A DNA stretch of 64,000 nucleotides from Simmondsia chinensis (taxonomy: Eukaryota > Streptophyta > Magnoliopsida > Caryophyllales > Simmondsiaceae). The stretch spans positions 6,460,501 to 6,524,500 of the forward strand of contig JAGTTD010000006.1 of the NCBI GenBank assembly GCA_018398585.1, written 5' to 3'. A program made the translations under genes and the position numbers. The notes under the pieces are model-generated. The model had not been told where the DNA came from. It saw only the letters and a program-made list of their open reading frames with translations, and did not search any database. Of the stretch, positions 1-11,449 are shown one piece after another (within the stretch, counting starts at the first letter, position 1; every line of letters starts with the position of its first letter).

Positions 1-1340
1 TTACAGCTTGACTGTCACAGTGAAGTGATACTGATGGAGCTGAAAGCCCCCACAATGGCACGTCTCCCAATAAAATTCTTAGCCACTCGGCTTCATGACC
101 TGTCAACTCAAGAGCAATGACCTTGGATTCCATAGTAGACGTAGCAGTACAAGATTGCTTAGAGGTTTTCCAGGATATAGCACCTCTAGTTAGTGTGAAC
201 ACATATGTACTAATGGAATTAATTTCGTCATTGTTAGACACCCAATTAGTGTCACAATATCCTTTTAAAACAACAGAAAACTTTCCAAAGTAAAGTCCCC
301 AATCCATAGTTCCTCTTAAATATGTAAGCAATCTTTTTAATGCGTTCCAATGCTCTTGATTAGGATTATGTGTGTATCTACTGAGTCTAATTACAGCATT
401 TGCAATATCAGTTCTAGTATAGTTCATTAGAAATATAACACTACCAATTATTTTGGCATACTCAGATTGGCATATAGCAACACCTTTATGTTTAGTTAAA
501 CATATACTGAGATCATAAGGTGTTCTTACAGGATCAACATTATACATCTCAAACTTTCTAAGTATCTTCTCAAAATAGCGAGACTGGTTTAGGCTTATGC
601 CTTTGGGAGTTCTCACAATTTTAACTCCTAAAATCACATCTGCCTCATCCAAATCTGTCATATCAAATTTAGAGCATTGAAAGTTTTTCGTTTCATTGAC
701 AACATTCGAGTTCGTGCCAAAAATCAACATATTATCAACATATAGATAAATTATTACACATACATTTGAATCAGATTTAAAACATACACAAGAATCACCA
801 TTATTTACACGAAAATTACTAGCAATTGCTATTAGACTTCTCATGCTACTATTTTGGTGCCTATTTGAGACTGTATGGAGATTTTATAAGTTTACAAACT
901 TTCTTTTCATTAACAGGGACAATAAAACCCTTAGGTTGTTCTATGTAAATCTCTTCGGCTAGGTCACCATTAAGAAATATTGTTTTAACATCGATTTGAT
1001 ACACTATCATATCATAAATAGATGTAAGGGCAAACACAGTTCTAATTGTAGTTATTTTAGTGACAGGTGAAAAAGTGTCAAAGTAATCGATCCCCTTTTT
1101 CTAGGTGCAACCCTTAGCCATTAACCTTGTCTTAAACTTATTTATTGTCCCATCAGCTTTCATTTTTCTTCTAAAGACCCACGTATAACCTATTGGTTTA
1201 CATCCTCTAGGAAGGTCTGCCAATGCCCATGTGTGATTATTTATAATTGATTCTAGTTCGCTATTAATAGCTTCTTTCCAAATGGTGGAATGAACCGATG
1301 TTATAGCCTCATCATAGGTTTTAGGGTTTTCCTCTAACAT
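1..1340 (-). pseudogene. Copia A reverse transcriptase and RNase H (edge-truncated)
   Basis: The RT N-terminus (WKEAINSELESIINNHTW) opens at 1340. An in-frame TAG follows MAKGCT near 1101, after which the same frame continues through GIDYFDTFSPVTK and DVKTIFLNGDLAEE. Another break lies near 860. The polymerase motif reads YVDN instead of YVDD (about 733-747), which loses the second catalytic Asp. RNase H (ISWKTSKQSCTATSTMES) reaches the window edge. Confidence 0.85.
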
Positions 1341-1481
1341 ATAACACTTACTATTTCTTCATTTATGGAATTATCTTCTATTAGGAAGTAGTAACAAAGT
1401 CAGGTTCAAAGTTCATTTCTTTCCTATCTCTTTTACTTCTTCGAATTTCGGGAGTGTCTATATCATTAGTACGATCATGGT

Positions 1482-2245
1482 TTAAGGCAAATTAGGAGGT
1501 TGTGCATAATTAGATTTCAAGGGAAATAGATGTTCAAAGAATTCATCGTCTTTGGATTCAACGATACTACCACATGCATAGGAACTATTAAATCCCTTGA
1601 TTAAAAATAGATAAGTAGCATTGTGATGAGCATACTCGATAAAAATAGAATCAATAGTCTTAGGTCCAATTTTAATTCGATTAAAGTCAGGTAATCCAAC
1701 CTTGGCTAGACACCCCCACACTTTCACGTATTTTAGATTAGGTGCATGACCTTTTCACATTTCGTATAGAGTTTTATCTATTTTTTTTATGAGAAACTTT
1801 ATTTAGCACATGACAAGTAGATAACACCGCTTCCTCTCATATGTTATCAAGTAGTCCAGAACTAATAAGCTTAGCATTCATCATGTTCTTTAAAGTTCTA
1901 TTTTTCCTCTATGCTATATCGTTAGATTGTGGACAGTAAGGAGGGTTTCGCTCATGTATCATCCTATTTTTCTCACAAAATTTTTCTGATGAAGTTGGGT
2001 CATATTCTCCCATTCTATCGGACCTAACTCTTTTTATTCCTAGTTGGTTTTCTATTTCAGCTTTGTATTTTAAAAATATTTTTTCTGCTTTATCTTTAGT
2101 ACGTAGGAGGTATACCACTAAGTAGCTAAAGTAATCATCTACAAAGGTCATATAGTATCTTTTTCCACGTCTACTCATTTGGCTTTTAAAGTCTCATAAG
2201 TCACTGTAAACTAGTTCAAGAAGTTTAGATTGTCTCTCGATAGAC
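1482..2245 (-). pseudogene. Copia A integrase core and C-terminal segment
   Basis: Integrase would insert the cDNA into the host genome. The first catalytic Asp (FVDDYF) and the second (RSDRMGEYD) are readable within 1909-2178. The catalytic Glu codon of the PQSN..AERKNR motif is changed to TAG right at the end of that frame, just below 1909. A C-terminal integrase piece (KVWGCLAKV...KIGPKT...FIEYAH) follows at 1482-1727 in another frame. Confidence 0.8.
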
Positions 2246-2893
2246 TTAAAGGGTTTTTTTAGCATGTTTAGCTTCGACATATACTTCACACTTACTAGAG
2301 TTGGTATCACTGAAGTTAGGAATCATGTTCGTTTTTTTAGGTCGCTTAATTGAGTCAACATTTATGTGTCCTAAGCGAGCGTGCCACAATTTAAGGGGTT
2401 CAACAAGATAAGCAGAAGAGGTCCCCACATTAGTATTCATGTAAACAGTGTCAAAAACAAATAGGCCATCATTACAAATTCCATTGCCCACAAATTCTCC
2501 ATTCCTAGTTAGGACTAGTTTGTTTAAGTTAAAGGATAATTTCAAACCAGCTTTAGTCAAAAGACTACCCAAAATCAGATTCTTACGCATTTCATACACA
2601 TGTAGCACACTTGTTAAAGTAAAAAAATTTCCAGAAGCGAGTCCAAGTATAGGTGCTGCTACTGAATTGCCCACATAGACTACTTCTCCATCGGTCATTT
2701 TCTGGTATTTTTGCAACATGTTTTGGCTTTTGCAGATGTGCGTGGTAGCCCCGGTGTCCACGATCCACTCAGTCATATTGTTCACCAGATTCACCTTTGA
2801 AACAACCACTATAATGTTCTCCGTCTCTACCAGATGAGCTTTGTGCTTTGGGTTCTTAGGCTGGTTCCTTTTGATTTTGCAATCTTTGGCCAT
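2246..2893 (-). pseudogene. Copia A protease and GAG-pre-integrase segment
   Basis: A 215-codon open frame. It carries the aspartic protease active-site motif WIVDTGATTHIC near residues 43-54, then the GAG-pre-integrase stretch with LWHARLGHIN, the histidine part of the integrase HHCC zinc finger. It continues from the zinc knuckle without a large gap. It is the longest intact piece of this element, but the frame ends before the integrase core. Confidence 0.85.
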
Positions 2894-3657
2894 ATGTCCA
2901 CGTTTTTCGCAGTGGTAGCAATCTCCAAGAAATTTGCTATTTGATTTTTGAATCTGTCCATCAGGTTTGAATGATGCTTTTTCTCTTTATTCTTGAACTT
3001 GTCATATGCACTAAGCCTAACTTCTACAATATTAGCCTTAGAAAGATTGGAGTAAGATTACCCCCTGTCCTTAAGCCTATTTTCTTCTTCAATTTTTAAG
3101 TGGTTCACTAACTCCTCTAATGTTAGGTCTTTTTTCTTATGCATGAGCAAATTTCTACAGTCCTTTCAAGAAGGTGGAAGTTTTTCAATAAAAACATAAG
3201 CTTGTGTAATTTCACATATTTTAAGGCCTTCTGACAAAAGAGTAGTTACTACATTTTCATATTCATGAACTTGATCTATTATTGGTTTATTGTCAACAAA
3301 TTTAAAATCTAGCCACTTACTAACAACATATTTTCTAGGCCCTACATCATCACCCCCATATTTTTTTCTATAGGGAATCTTAAATTTCTTTTGATGAGTC
3401 TAATTTTACATAAATATTGAAAAGACCATCACTCATGTAATGCAGTAAATTACACCTATAGGTTTGGTTATCAGCGGTGAATTTTTCTTCATATGCCTTT
3501 TTCTTGTTTTCATCTTCAGGTACCTTTTTTCTATAAAGTACGTAATCGATGTTGACTTGCTCTAGGTAAAACAAAATTTTTTTAGACCACCCCCTATAAT
3601 TCTTCCCGTCAAGGGGGTCAACCTTAGATATGTCAGGAAGAGATAATTTGGTTGCCA
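2883..3657 (-). pseudogene. Copia A gag (capsid and CCHC zinc knuckle)
   Basis: The start is the ATG at 3657, which opens MATKLSLPDISKVDPLDG. The ORF runs further upstream, but that extension is leader sequence. Gag forms the virus-like particle and binds RNA. The capsid part continues through several frames with stops near 3390 and 3165. The C-terminal zinc knuckle is intact as CYHCEKRGHMAKDC at about 2882-2923 (C-x2-C-x4-H-x4-C). The breaks mean no full Gag can be made. Confidence 0.8.
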
Positions 3658-3769
3658 TGTTTAAATATAGATATGTAAAAATCAAATCGTCTTTTAGATT
3701 GTTGTAATAAATAGTAAGAATAGCTAAACCACAACAAGATTGCAACGTATTTTTATATGTAAATATTTA

Positions 3770-4080
3770 GAAAATGTAGTAAAAATTACAGCAAAAATTA
3801 CAGTAAAAGTTACAGTTAAAAGCAGCAGTAGATCAGAGAAAAAATACTATAAAATTCAGCAGAAAAATAGCAGTAAATTATAGTAAAACACTAATATAAA
3901 TTGCAGTAAGATAAATCTATAAATGCAGTAAAATACTGTTGTAATTTCCAGCAAAATACTGCAGTGGAATTGCAGCTGTTAAAATCAGTGAACCAGCAGT
4001 AAGAACGAGCAAAAAATTGCAGCAAAAATACCTAAACACAGTAATTAAATAGTACCGAAAAGTGGAGAAGTGGATTAGAA
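3770..4080 (-). repeat. degenerate GCAGTAAAA-type repeats in the Copia A leader
   Basis: On the plus strand this stretch repeats variants of gcagtaaaa and aaaattacag roughly 15-20 times with irregular spacing, between the LTR and the gag start. It has no coding capacity. It looks like local slippage expansion in the untranslated leader. Confidence 0.6.
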
Positions 4081-4139
4081 TACTGAAAATACCACACCAT
4101 GGAAAATACCACTGTCTTGAAAGACGATTTCGCTGCTGC

Positions 4140-4722
4140 TCCGGTGTAAATAGTTGTATCGGCGGCCATCCTATAGGATTAACACGGTCCGACTGTTAAC
4201 GTACACTCGTTAATCTTCAAGTAGGAGAGCCCAAGAACTTTGCCCAAATATTTTGAGAGAGGAGGACCGAAGATTAGAGGAGAGGAGAGAAGAGAAGAGT
4301 GTTGTTGATTGAGTGATGATGCATTATGTGAAGTCTTGTATTTATACTGAAATTATAAGAAGTCTGCACTAATTGCCAACGTTCAAATGCAGTAATGGCC
4401 AAGGTTCAACAGCTAAATTCTTTGATCAACATAAATCCCAACAGTTAAAAATAATAATATCTGCAGTGAAGAAAACGTAACATCAACGGTGCAGATTTTT
4501 CGTAAATTAAATATACCCATTAATAAAAAGCACAAGCACGCCTGCACCCACACCCACCCCTCGCCCGAGCGCAGCACTGCAGGCAGGCGGCGCGCACGTG
4601 TAGTTCCCAATCTCTCACCGATGACTTAATTCAAAGGATTGTTTTAACATGTACATATATAAACCCAAATAACATCCCCTCTTTTGTCTATGTGGGATGT
4701 GGGTTTGTATCTTTTTCCAACA
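4140..4722 (-). repeat. 5' LTR of Copia A (inner boundary uncertain)
   Basis: The minus strand begins TGTTGGAAAAAGATACAAAC at 4722, typical of Copia LTRs. A TATA box (CAGTATAAATAC) lies near 4345-4356, followed by a short GA/CT-rich leader, as in a U3-R junction. The inner end is placed near 4140 only by composition; no convincing tRNA-Met primer site is visible next to it. Confidence 0.6.
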
Positions 4723-5548
4723 TTTTCAACTTAAGCAAAAAACAAGTTCTACACTTTTTGACCTTGTTACTACCATCGCTCTAGTAGGGGTAGTACAATG
4801 TTTTAACCTATTTTGGGTAAATGTTTTCATGGGTTAGATTTTAAGAGTAAAACAAATGGGGTTAAAAGAGGTATAATGGTTACCCCTGTGGCTATAACCA
4901 TCAACCTTTTAATCCCATATCAAACATGCCCTCAGTGGTGAGGCTAAATAAAAACTTTCCTAGTTCTATTTATTTTGTTTTTTTGTGCAAATCACGACAT
5001 ACTGCATTTGGACACGAGTAGTAAATTTTTGTATGACATGAATTGTTTAGGCTCACTATATATCTTGACTTGAAAATATTTTGTATAGAGAAAATAGAAA
5101 AGTGGGCTATTATAAGACATCAAACTTGTGGCAAAGAAGGGGCAAACAATTATGCTTAGTACCACTAGAACAAAACATTAGCCATTTATACTAATATTAC
5201 ACTAAAACTATTACGATTTAGATTTGTATAAATGAGCATACTAAAAAAAAAAGTTAATCACTTATGAGTATTTACTACCCAAGTTAACTTCTATGGTTTG
5301 TCGTATTATAAAAAGTAAACCACAAAAAGATGGACTTGATTTGTTAAACCCTCATCAAATAGACCCTAATTAAATCTTTATAATATCACCCTAAATAATG
5401 ATTTTAATGTTTCATAGGAATCATGCTCTGCATTTTTGTTTCTATCATTAAGTGGCCGAGGGGCTTTCCTAATGCCATATCCGGCATATACATATACCGA
5501 AATCATATTTGGTTATTATCTTTTATCTCTATCTCTAATAATAATTTA
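4723..5548. other. AT-rich intergenic stretch without recognisable gene
   Basis: Only short random frames and AT-rich sequence are seen. I recognise no coding, RNA or transposon signature. Confidence 0.5.
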
Positions 5549-5897
5549 GGATTTTTTTGCAAATGATCATCTACATTTTATGTCATCTAACTTTTAACCA
5601 TCCAACTTTCTTTCCTTTTTTTTGTTTTTTTTTTTTTTTTTTTTTTTTTTTGCTTTTAATCCTCCAAAAAAGTTTGGGTAGCAAGTGACCACCAGTTAAC
5701 CCCTAGTCAAAATGGAATATTCCATCCAAAAATTGACGGAATATTTTGTTTTGGTTGATGGAGGGGTTAAATGGTGATTACTTGCTACCAAAAACTTTTC
5801 TAGGTGGTTAAAAAAAAAAAAAAAAAAAAAAGGATCGAGTGGGTAAAAGTTAGATGATATAAAATGTAGTTGGTTATTCACACACAAAAAAAATACC
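5549..5897. mobile_element. foldback (long inverted repeat) MITE-like element
   Basis: The two halves are imperfect reverse complements over about 145 bases each. The left arm runs from ggatttttttgcaaatgatc, through a T tract, to gtagcaagtgaccaccagtt. The right arm runs from aaatggtgattacttgctac, through an A tract, to aaaaaaaataccat. The short loop includes gaatattccatcc. The ends (GGATTTTTTTGCAAAT) resemble Mutator-type MITE termini, but I found no matching 9-bp target duplication. The small antisense frame across it is an artefact of the poly-T/A tracts. Confidence 0.75.
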
Positions 5898-6036
5898 ATT
5901 TTTATCATTATAATAAGAATACTAATGAAAATAACTATTATAATAGTAATAATACTAATTTCAACAATATTATTATGATTATTCTTATTGTTATTATTGT
6001 TGTTATTATTTTATTATTATACTAATAATGATAGCA

Positions 6037-6042
6037 ATGTCT

Positions 6043-6091
<49 letters not shown>
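6037..6091. repeat. (AAT)n microsatellite
   Basis: About 16 consecutive AAT units, preceded by a longer degenerate ATT/TTA-rich zone from about 5920. Confidence 0.95.
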
Positions 6092-6093
<2 letters not shown>

Positions 6094-6299
6094 ATTATTA
6101 TTGTTACAATACTAATAGAAATTTTTTTTCGATAATTATCATACAAATAGAAATATTACTATTAATATTTTTTTGGCCAAAAGACAAGCACTGTATAATT
6201 CATATATCAAAATTTTGAATCATATACATGTATATCCTTAAATGCTCAAAAATAATCAAAAAATGTTTAAAACATTAACAAGAAGTCTGCCTTCCAGCC

Positions 6300-6537
6300 T
6301 GTGAAGCAACATAAAAGTAAGGAATTGAGAGAATATTGTTATGTTATTGAATGCAAAGAATATAATTATATTACATTAATAATTGATTACAAGAGCCGCT
6401 ATATAGGCAAATACATTATTAAGGCAATTGATAGAAATAAGGAAAGATGACAACACTGTGAAGACATTGTGATATGAGAATTAGAAAGGTAAGAGCAAAT
6501 ATAGGAAGATTGTGATGACATATGGTGTCATCTAATA
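6300..6537 (-). repeat. 3' LTR of Copia B
   Basis: Matches 11450-11715 along its length, with shared blocks such as gaattgagagaatattgtta and attgattacaagagccgcta. Many substitutions and a ~28-bp length difference indicate an old insertion. The polypurine tract follows at 6538-6551. Confidence 0.85.
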
Positions 6538-6569
6538 CGCCCCCTCAATCTGAATTTTTTTTTTTGGGG

Positions 6570-7014
6570 GGGAGGGGGGGCACGTGAAGATTGGCCTTGT
6601 GATAGAGAAACTAATAAAAAGAGAGGCCTTTTGCGAAGATGTCGGCTACCTGTTTGGCAGTAAGCGTGTATTGAACCTGGGGCTTTTCTTTCTCTTGAAC
6701 ATAACGGAAATCGACTTGGTTCGGTCAATAGACACTGGGTTAGCTGCCAAGTATGAGGCAGGGACATTGTCACAGTAAGCAGTGATGGGGCCAAAGTGAC
6801 ATATGCCAAGATCTCGCATAAGGTACCTGATCCAATCACTTTCTGCCACGGCTTGAGCAATTGCACAATACTCAGATTCTGTGGTAGACTTGGAGATGGT
6901 AGCTTGTTTCTTGGCTCGCCAGGAGATAAGATTGGGACCTACGAAGAGGGCGTAACCTGTGGTGGAGCGGCTAGCCTCCCCATTCAGTGTCAGCAAAGAC
7001 AGAAACAGTATCAT
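6570..7014 (-). pseudogene. Copia B RNase H
   Basis: The open frame 6646-7014 carries GYALFVGPNLISWRAKKQAT and STTESEYCAIAQAVAESDWI, the RNase H stretch at the Copia Pol C-terminus, then AYCDNVPASYLAANP. The C-terminal tail is frame-shifted and ends just before the polypurine tract. Confidence 0.8.
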
Positions 7015-7076
7015 AGGATCCTAGAAGGATAGACATGCAGTAATCGGGGTGCTTTTGAGATATCGTAAGATGCGCT

Positions 7077-8214
7077 TCACAACTGCCAATTGTTAGACCT
7101 AGGAGCATGCATAAATTGAGAAACAAAGTTAACGGCATGGCAAATATCAGGCTTGGTCATAGTTAGATATTGGAGACCGCCAACTACACTTCGTAGGGTC
7201 AGAGAGAAGCTCTCCCTCAGCGAGGGTGAGTTGTGTTCGGGAGTGTAAGAGAGTTTTGACGGGCTTGGCTTCATGCATATTGAAGCGCGTGAGGAGATCA
7301 GTGGTACATTTGTGTTGAGAGAGGAACAATCCTATGGTGTCACGAGTAGCCTCTATACCAAGGAAATAATGTAAGGGTCCTAAGTCCTTCATCGCAAATT
7401 GCAATGATAGGGTGCAAGTGAGGTCATCCAGGGTGCGGGCATGCGTGCCAATCAGGATAATGTCGTACACATATAGAAGAAGACATGTGGTCTCATTGTG
7501 GGTGCGATGGAGGAGGAGGAGGAAGGAAGGTTCAGCCCTGCTACAGATGAAACCAATTCTAAATAGAAAAGAGTTGAAGCATTGAAACCAAGCTCGAGGA
7601 GCTTGTTTAAGGCTATACAGAACTTTTCGCAAACGGCATACATGATTGGGAAACTTTGGATGTATGAAACCCTTTAGTTGTCGCATGTAAACCTCTTCCT
7701 ACAAATAGCCATGTAAAAATGCATTCTTGACGTCAAGTTGTCTGATGGGCCAGGCATTAGTAACGGCAAGTGAAAGTATAAAGTGGATGGTAGAGGGTTT
7801 GACAACAGGGTTAAAAATCTCTTTATAGTCAAGGCCTTCACGCTGGTGAAACCCTTGAGCAACAAAACGAGCTTTAAAACATTCCATTGAACCATCTGCT
7901 TTATACTTTACTTTATCCTTCCAAGTGCTGCCTATAATATTTTTGTTGGAATCAGGAGGGACTAGGTCCCTAGTTTGGTTTTGAAGCAATGCATTAAATT
8001 CATCATATGGCTTCTTGCCATTTAGGGTTCTTGACAACTTGTGAGTAGCAAGTGGGTTCCTGGATAACCGTGATAGTGAAAAGGGATAGGGGGTACCTAG
8101 GGCGACGAATACCTGATTTGAGATGAGTTTGTATGGGATGGGTAACTGACTCCGGGCGAGACATGGCTCTACAAGGAGGGTCAACATCATGTGTGGTTGG
8201 GGGCTCGGGGTCAT
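7077..8214 (-). pseudogene. Copia B reverse transcriptase
   Basis: RT N-terminal motifs are at 7699-8214 ([33 protein letters not shown]). A TAG then breaks the frame near 7700 and RT continues at 7147-7686 ([17 protein letters not shown]). The polymerase motif reads [12 protein letters not shown], so YVDD has become YVYD and one catalytic Asp is lost. Near 7175-7200 the frame shifts into the connection region ([19 protein letters not shown]). These defects alone make it inactive. Confidence 0.85.
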
Positions 8215-8236
8215 GGTGCGATGCGTCTAAACTTGC

Positions 8237-8912
8237 TCAGGCTGGACTGAGAGGGGCAACATGGGGGTCCAAAGGACCCATGAGATCTATCGGGGCCCCG
8301 TCAGCCGTGGTGTCAGGCAAGGGGAGAGGGTCATCCAGCATACCCAGGGCGAGGTTTCTGTGACCCGACGAGAAGGCACGGAGGGAGCCACCGCTTGGGC
8401 TGGGAGCCGTAGTGGTTGGTAGTGCCAGAATAGGGAGGGGAAGGGGGACTAAGTTAAGGCTAGTATCTTGGTGTTGGGTAAGCAGCTTAACAAGGTATGT
8501 GCAAGGAAAATAATGCTTATCAAGTTTTATGTGACAGCTAATATAAATGCGACCCGTAGTCGGGTCAAAATAGCGAAAACCCTTGTGCGAGTAGCATATC
8601 CTAATAATACACAAAGTTTTGGAGTGAGGAGCAAGTTTGTGCAGAACAAGTGTAGTAAGATTAGGTAACAAGTGCACCCGAAGGCGCGAAACCGCTAGTA
8701 ATTGGGAGGTTTTGGAAAAGCTTTTCGAATGGGGACAAGTTTTGAAGTAAGAGGTGGGAAATTTTTTTATCGTGAAACATGCAATACACACAGAATCATC
8801 CCAAAAGGAGAAGGGTAACTTAGACTAAATAAGTAATGTGCGTGTCATTTCAATGAGATGTTTATGTTTACGTTCCGTAACTCCATTTTGTTGGGGAGTG
8901 TCAGGACAAGGC
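8237..8912 (-). pseudogene. Copia B integrase (C-terminal half only)
   Basis: The reading starts at the CPDTPQQNGVTERKHKHL stretch (about 8850-8900), which contains the third catalytic acidic residue (Glu), then runs into the 8237-8791 frame (SVCIACFTIKKFPTS, GFRYFDPTTGRIYIS). The first two catalytic Asp residues are absent because the N-terminal half is missing at the insert. A stop interrupts the frame near 8820. Confidence 0.75.
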
Positions 8913-10065
8913 TGTTGGGAAAGGCTTAAAAATTTTTGTTGAAAAATAAACTCTGATACTGACTATTGGGTTCACAGTTCTCAACTATGGTCACAGCAAT
9001 AGGCACATATTAGAGCACTTAGAGTAGGAGACCCTTCTCTTGACCTAAGCCCCTGGTTGGAGAGTCACGCTTCATGACTCCTCACGTGCGAAAGTTCCTA
9101 GGAATAGGTTTATCTCTATAAACCATTTGCCCTAATACTGGTTGTTGGGATGAATTTCAAAAATTCTCCCTAAAAATTACGCAGTGGAACACGTTTAAAA
9201 TTCATAATTCTAAACCTAGGGTTGATTTAAAATTCCTAATTTTAAATCTACTGACTTAAACTCATAATTTAAATCATCAAATCTAAATTCTTAATTTAGT
9301 TTTACAAGCCTTTTTCTCTAATTCATTCATAACAATACATAAACTTAAACAGGTATAACAACAAATATTGTAAATAAATAGAAAAGCGAAACCAAATAAA
9401 TAAAGAAGAACATACCTGGAATTGCTCTAATAATAAAGAAAACTAGAAAGAGAATAATAGTCTTCAAAAATCGAGACCTCGAGACCTTCTACGCAATAAC
9501 CTCGAATTGCCCGGAGGGTGGGCTCCGAAAAATATTAAACTGAATCTCCGAAACAATTTCAGAAATCCTAAAGAATTATTTTTAAATCGAATGCCAAACC
9601 TCGGAATAAACCCCTCTATTTATAGAAATATTCTGGAGCGAGAAAATATAATTAAAATCGAAAAAGGATTCGCAGTTTAAAAACAAAACGCAACATATTG
9701 ATCCAAAGCCAGCTAAAACGACACGTTTTGTATACTGTGCACGCGTCTTTAGCCCTGTCACCATGTGCCACGTGGCAAGCGGTGATTGGTCCGTGCCGAA
9801 TGGCACGGATAGCCATCCGGTCGCGCGCTGGTTGGCTGTTACGTGTGCACACGGATCGAACCTGTTAAAAATGCGATTTTCCCCTTTTTTTTGTTTTGCT
9901 TTGTTTCTCACATGTAAAAATTCATCTTATGAATTTTAATTTCCAAAAATTATTTAATTTTATAATTTTTAAATTTTATTCATCTTATGAATAATATTTG
10001 GCAAAATTAATTTACCCATCATATGGATAAATAATTCGTCTCATAAATTCCTTAATATTTTTTCA
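8913..10065 (-). mobile_element. solo-LTR-like insertion inside Copia B
   Basis: The segment starts TGTTGGGAAAGG and ends ATTTTTTCA, with nearly matching 5-bp flanks aaggc (8908-8912) and atggc (10066-10070). On the minus strand a TATA box (CTATAAATAGAGGGG) lies near 9610-9622, so the LTR would read leftward with U3 at the right. Two primer-site-like strings (ctctgatactgactattggg near 8951 and ctaatactggttgttggg near 9131) occur in the U5 side, which suggests a composite or tandem LTR start. It has no coding content. It separates Gag from mid-integrase of the host element. Confidence 0.6.
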
Positions 10066-10442
10066 ATGGCAAAAAAATACAGAGGCTTAAAGGGGAGGCC
10101 AAGGATGCCATTGGAGTTGGATGAGGGAGCAGCATTAGACCCGTCGGAGAATGTAGGGTGTGGTGGTGCACCATACTAAGTCTGGCCAGGTTGATCTTGC
10201 GATGATTGACCATGACCTCCATGCCGACCCCCATGACCACCACGACGGTTGTTAGGACATCCGTTGTTACCCCGGCCGCGACCACGACTACGACCATGGT
10301 GTTGTCCTCCAATACCTGAATCTATAGCAACTAAGGCAGGGGAGTTGTCAGTAGATGAGTGCACACTGTATCCGGTGAGTGCAGCTTCCTCATTGAGGAG
10401 GGCCATTTTAAGTTCTTCATAACTAATCTTTTAAGAAGACTG

Positions 10443-11330
10443 TCACATAAAAGTAGCAAAAGCGGCATATTCAGTAGAAAGCCCGAAGAGGGCATGATGT
10501 ATGAGTTCTCTAGGAGAGTTAATGGCTGTGAGATCATCAGTTATATTTTTGAGTTCAGTTAAGTAATCATCCATTGTTTTGCCATCTTTCCTATGGTTGT
10601 GGAGTTTGGTGCGAAGGTCAATCTCTTTGGCCATTGAATGATCCCTAAAATGTTCAGCAAGGGCATCCCACATCGCTTTGGAGGAGGGTTGACAGATGAC
10701 ATCGTTTATTAGGGATCGAGACAATGTAGCAGCAATGCAGGACTGAAGGCTTTAGTCAGTCTGAACCCAAGTTTTGTAGTTGGGGTTCGGTAAGGAACAT
10801 CCGTGTAAATTAGCAGGGGAAAGGGATATGAACCATCTATGAACCCAGATAATTGATGAGCCACTAATATATTGTAAAATTATTCTCTCTATATAATAAT
10901 CAGTGGAGTTTTCAAGTTTAATTGTGACTATGTTAGTAATGTTAGACAAGGGAAGAAGCATGGGACTGGAGTTTGATGCCATAGGCGTGCGAGTAAGAGT
11001 TCCAAAGGAGGGTAGGGAGGGGTCACCAATGATGGCCGGGTACCGACACTCGGAACCGGTGCAGTGGAATAGGGGAAGGAAGACTAGGGGATGCCCATGC
11101 ATAGGTTTTGGGTCACCGTTGTCCTCGGAGCGGACTAAAGATGGCAACACTGGTAGTCGACAACCCATAGAGGGAGGGGAAAGTGGAGGAGATCCCAACT
11201 TGTATTGGATCGGTCCCCACCCCTGGGAAAGAAGTAATCGATCTGGCCGGTGAGGGGGTGGCGTAGGTAGTAGCAGCGCCAGCGAGTGGGGCGGCTAGGG
11301 TTAGGGTTTCGTGCAACCATGACAAATTAA
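10443..11330 (-). pseudogene. Copia B gag
   Basis: The conserved Gag helical region is open at 10443-10724 (SLINDVICQPSSKAMWDALA, LRTKLHNHRKDGKTMDDYL, LTAINSPRELIHHALFGLS), matching Copia C Gag at 27328-27549. The N-terminal part at 10752-11330 is spread over two frames, with a stop near 10752. The Gly/Arg-rich C-terminus (RGRGRGNNGCPNNRRGG) continues at 10176-10406 in another frame. No zinc knuckle is left before the nested insert. Confidence 0.8.
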
Positions 11331-11449
11331 AGAAATTTAAGGAAAAAAATTTCAAAAAAAAAAAAGTTTTCGTAAAAAAAAATTCAGAATAGAGAAATGA
11401 TACCTATTCAGAGAGAAGGAAGAGCAGAATTACAACCGCTTCAATATCA

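Larger units (their letters stand above)
1..4722 (-). mobile_element. Copia A: decayed Ty1-copia LTR retrotransposon, 3' end outside the window
   Basis: Read on the minus strand the order is LTR, leader, gag, zinc knuckle, protease, GAG-pre-integrase, integrase, reverse transcriptase, RNase H, which is the Copia order. The window starts inside RNase H (the motif LHCDSQA is at the edge), so the 3' LTR is not visible. The right edge is set by an LTR start TGTTGGAAAAAG (minus) ending at 4722. The frame is broken by many stops and indels, so the copy is dead. The gag start MATKLSLPDISKVDPLDG and the Pol layout resemble Tnt1/Tork-type elements; the lineage is an inference. Confidence 0.9.

Noticed and set aside
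8133..8363. Plus-strand ORFs opposite Copia B and C coding regions
   Set aside because: They are shadows of the GC-richer antisense RT, integrase and gag frames and show no domain.
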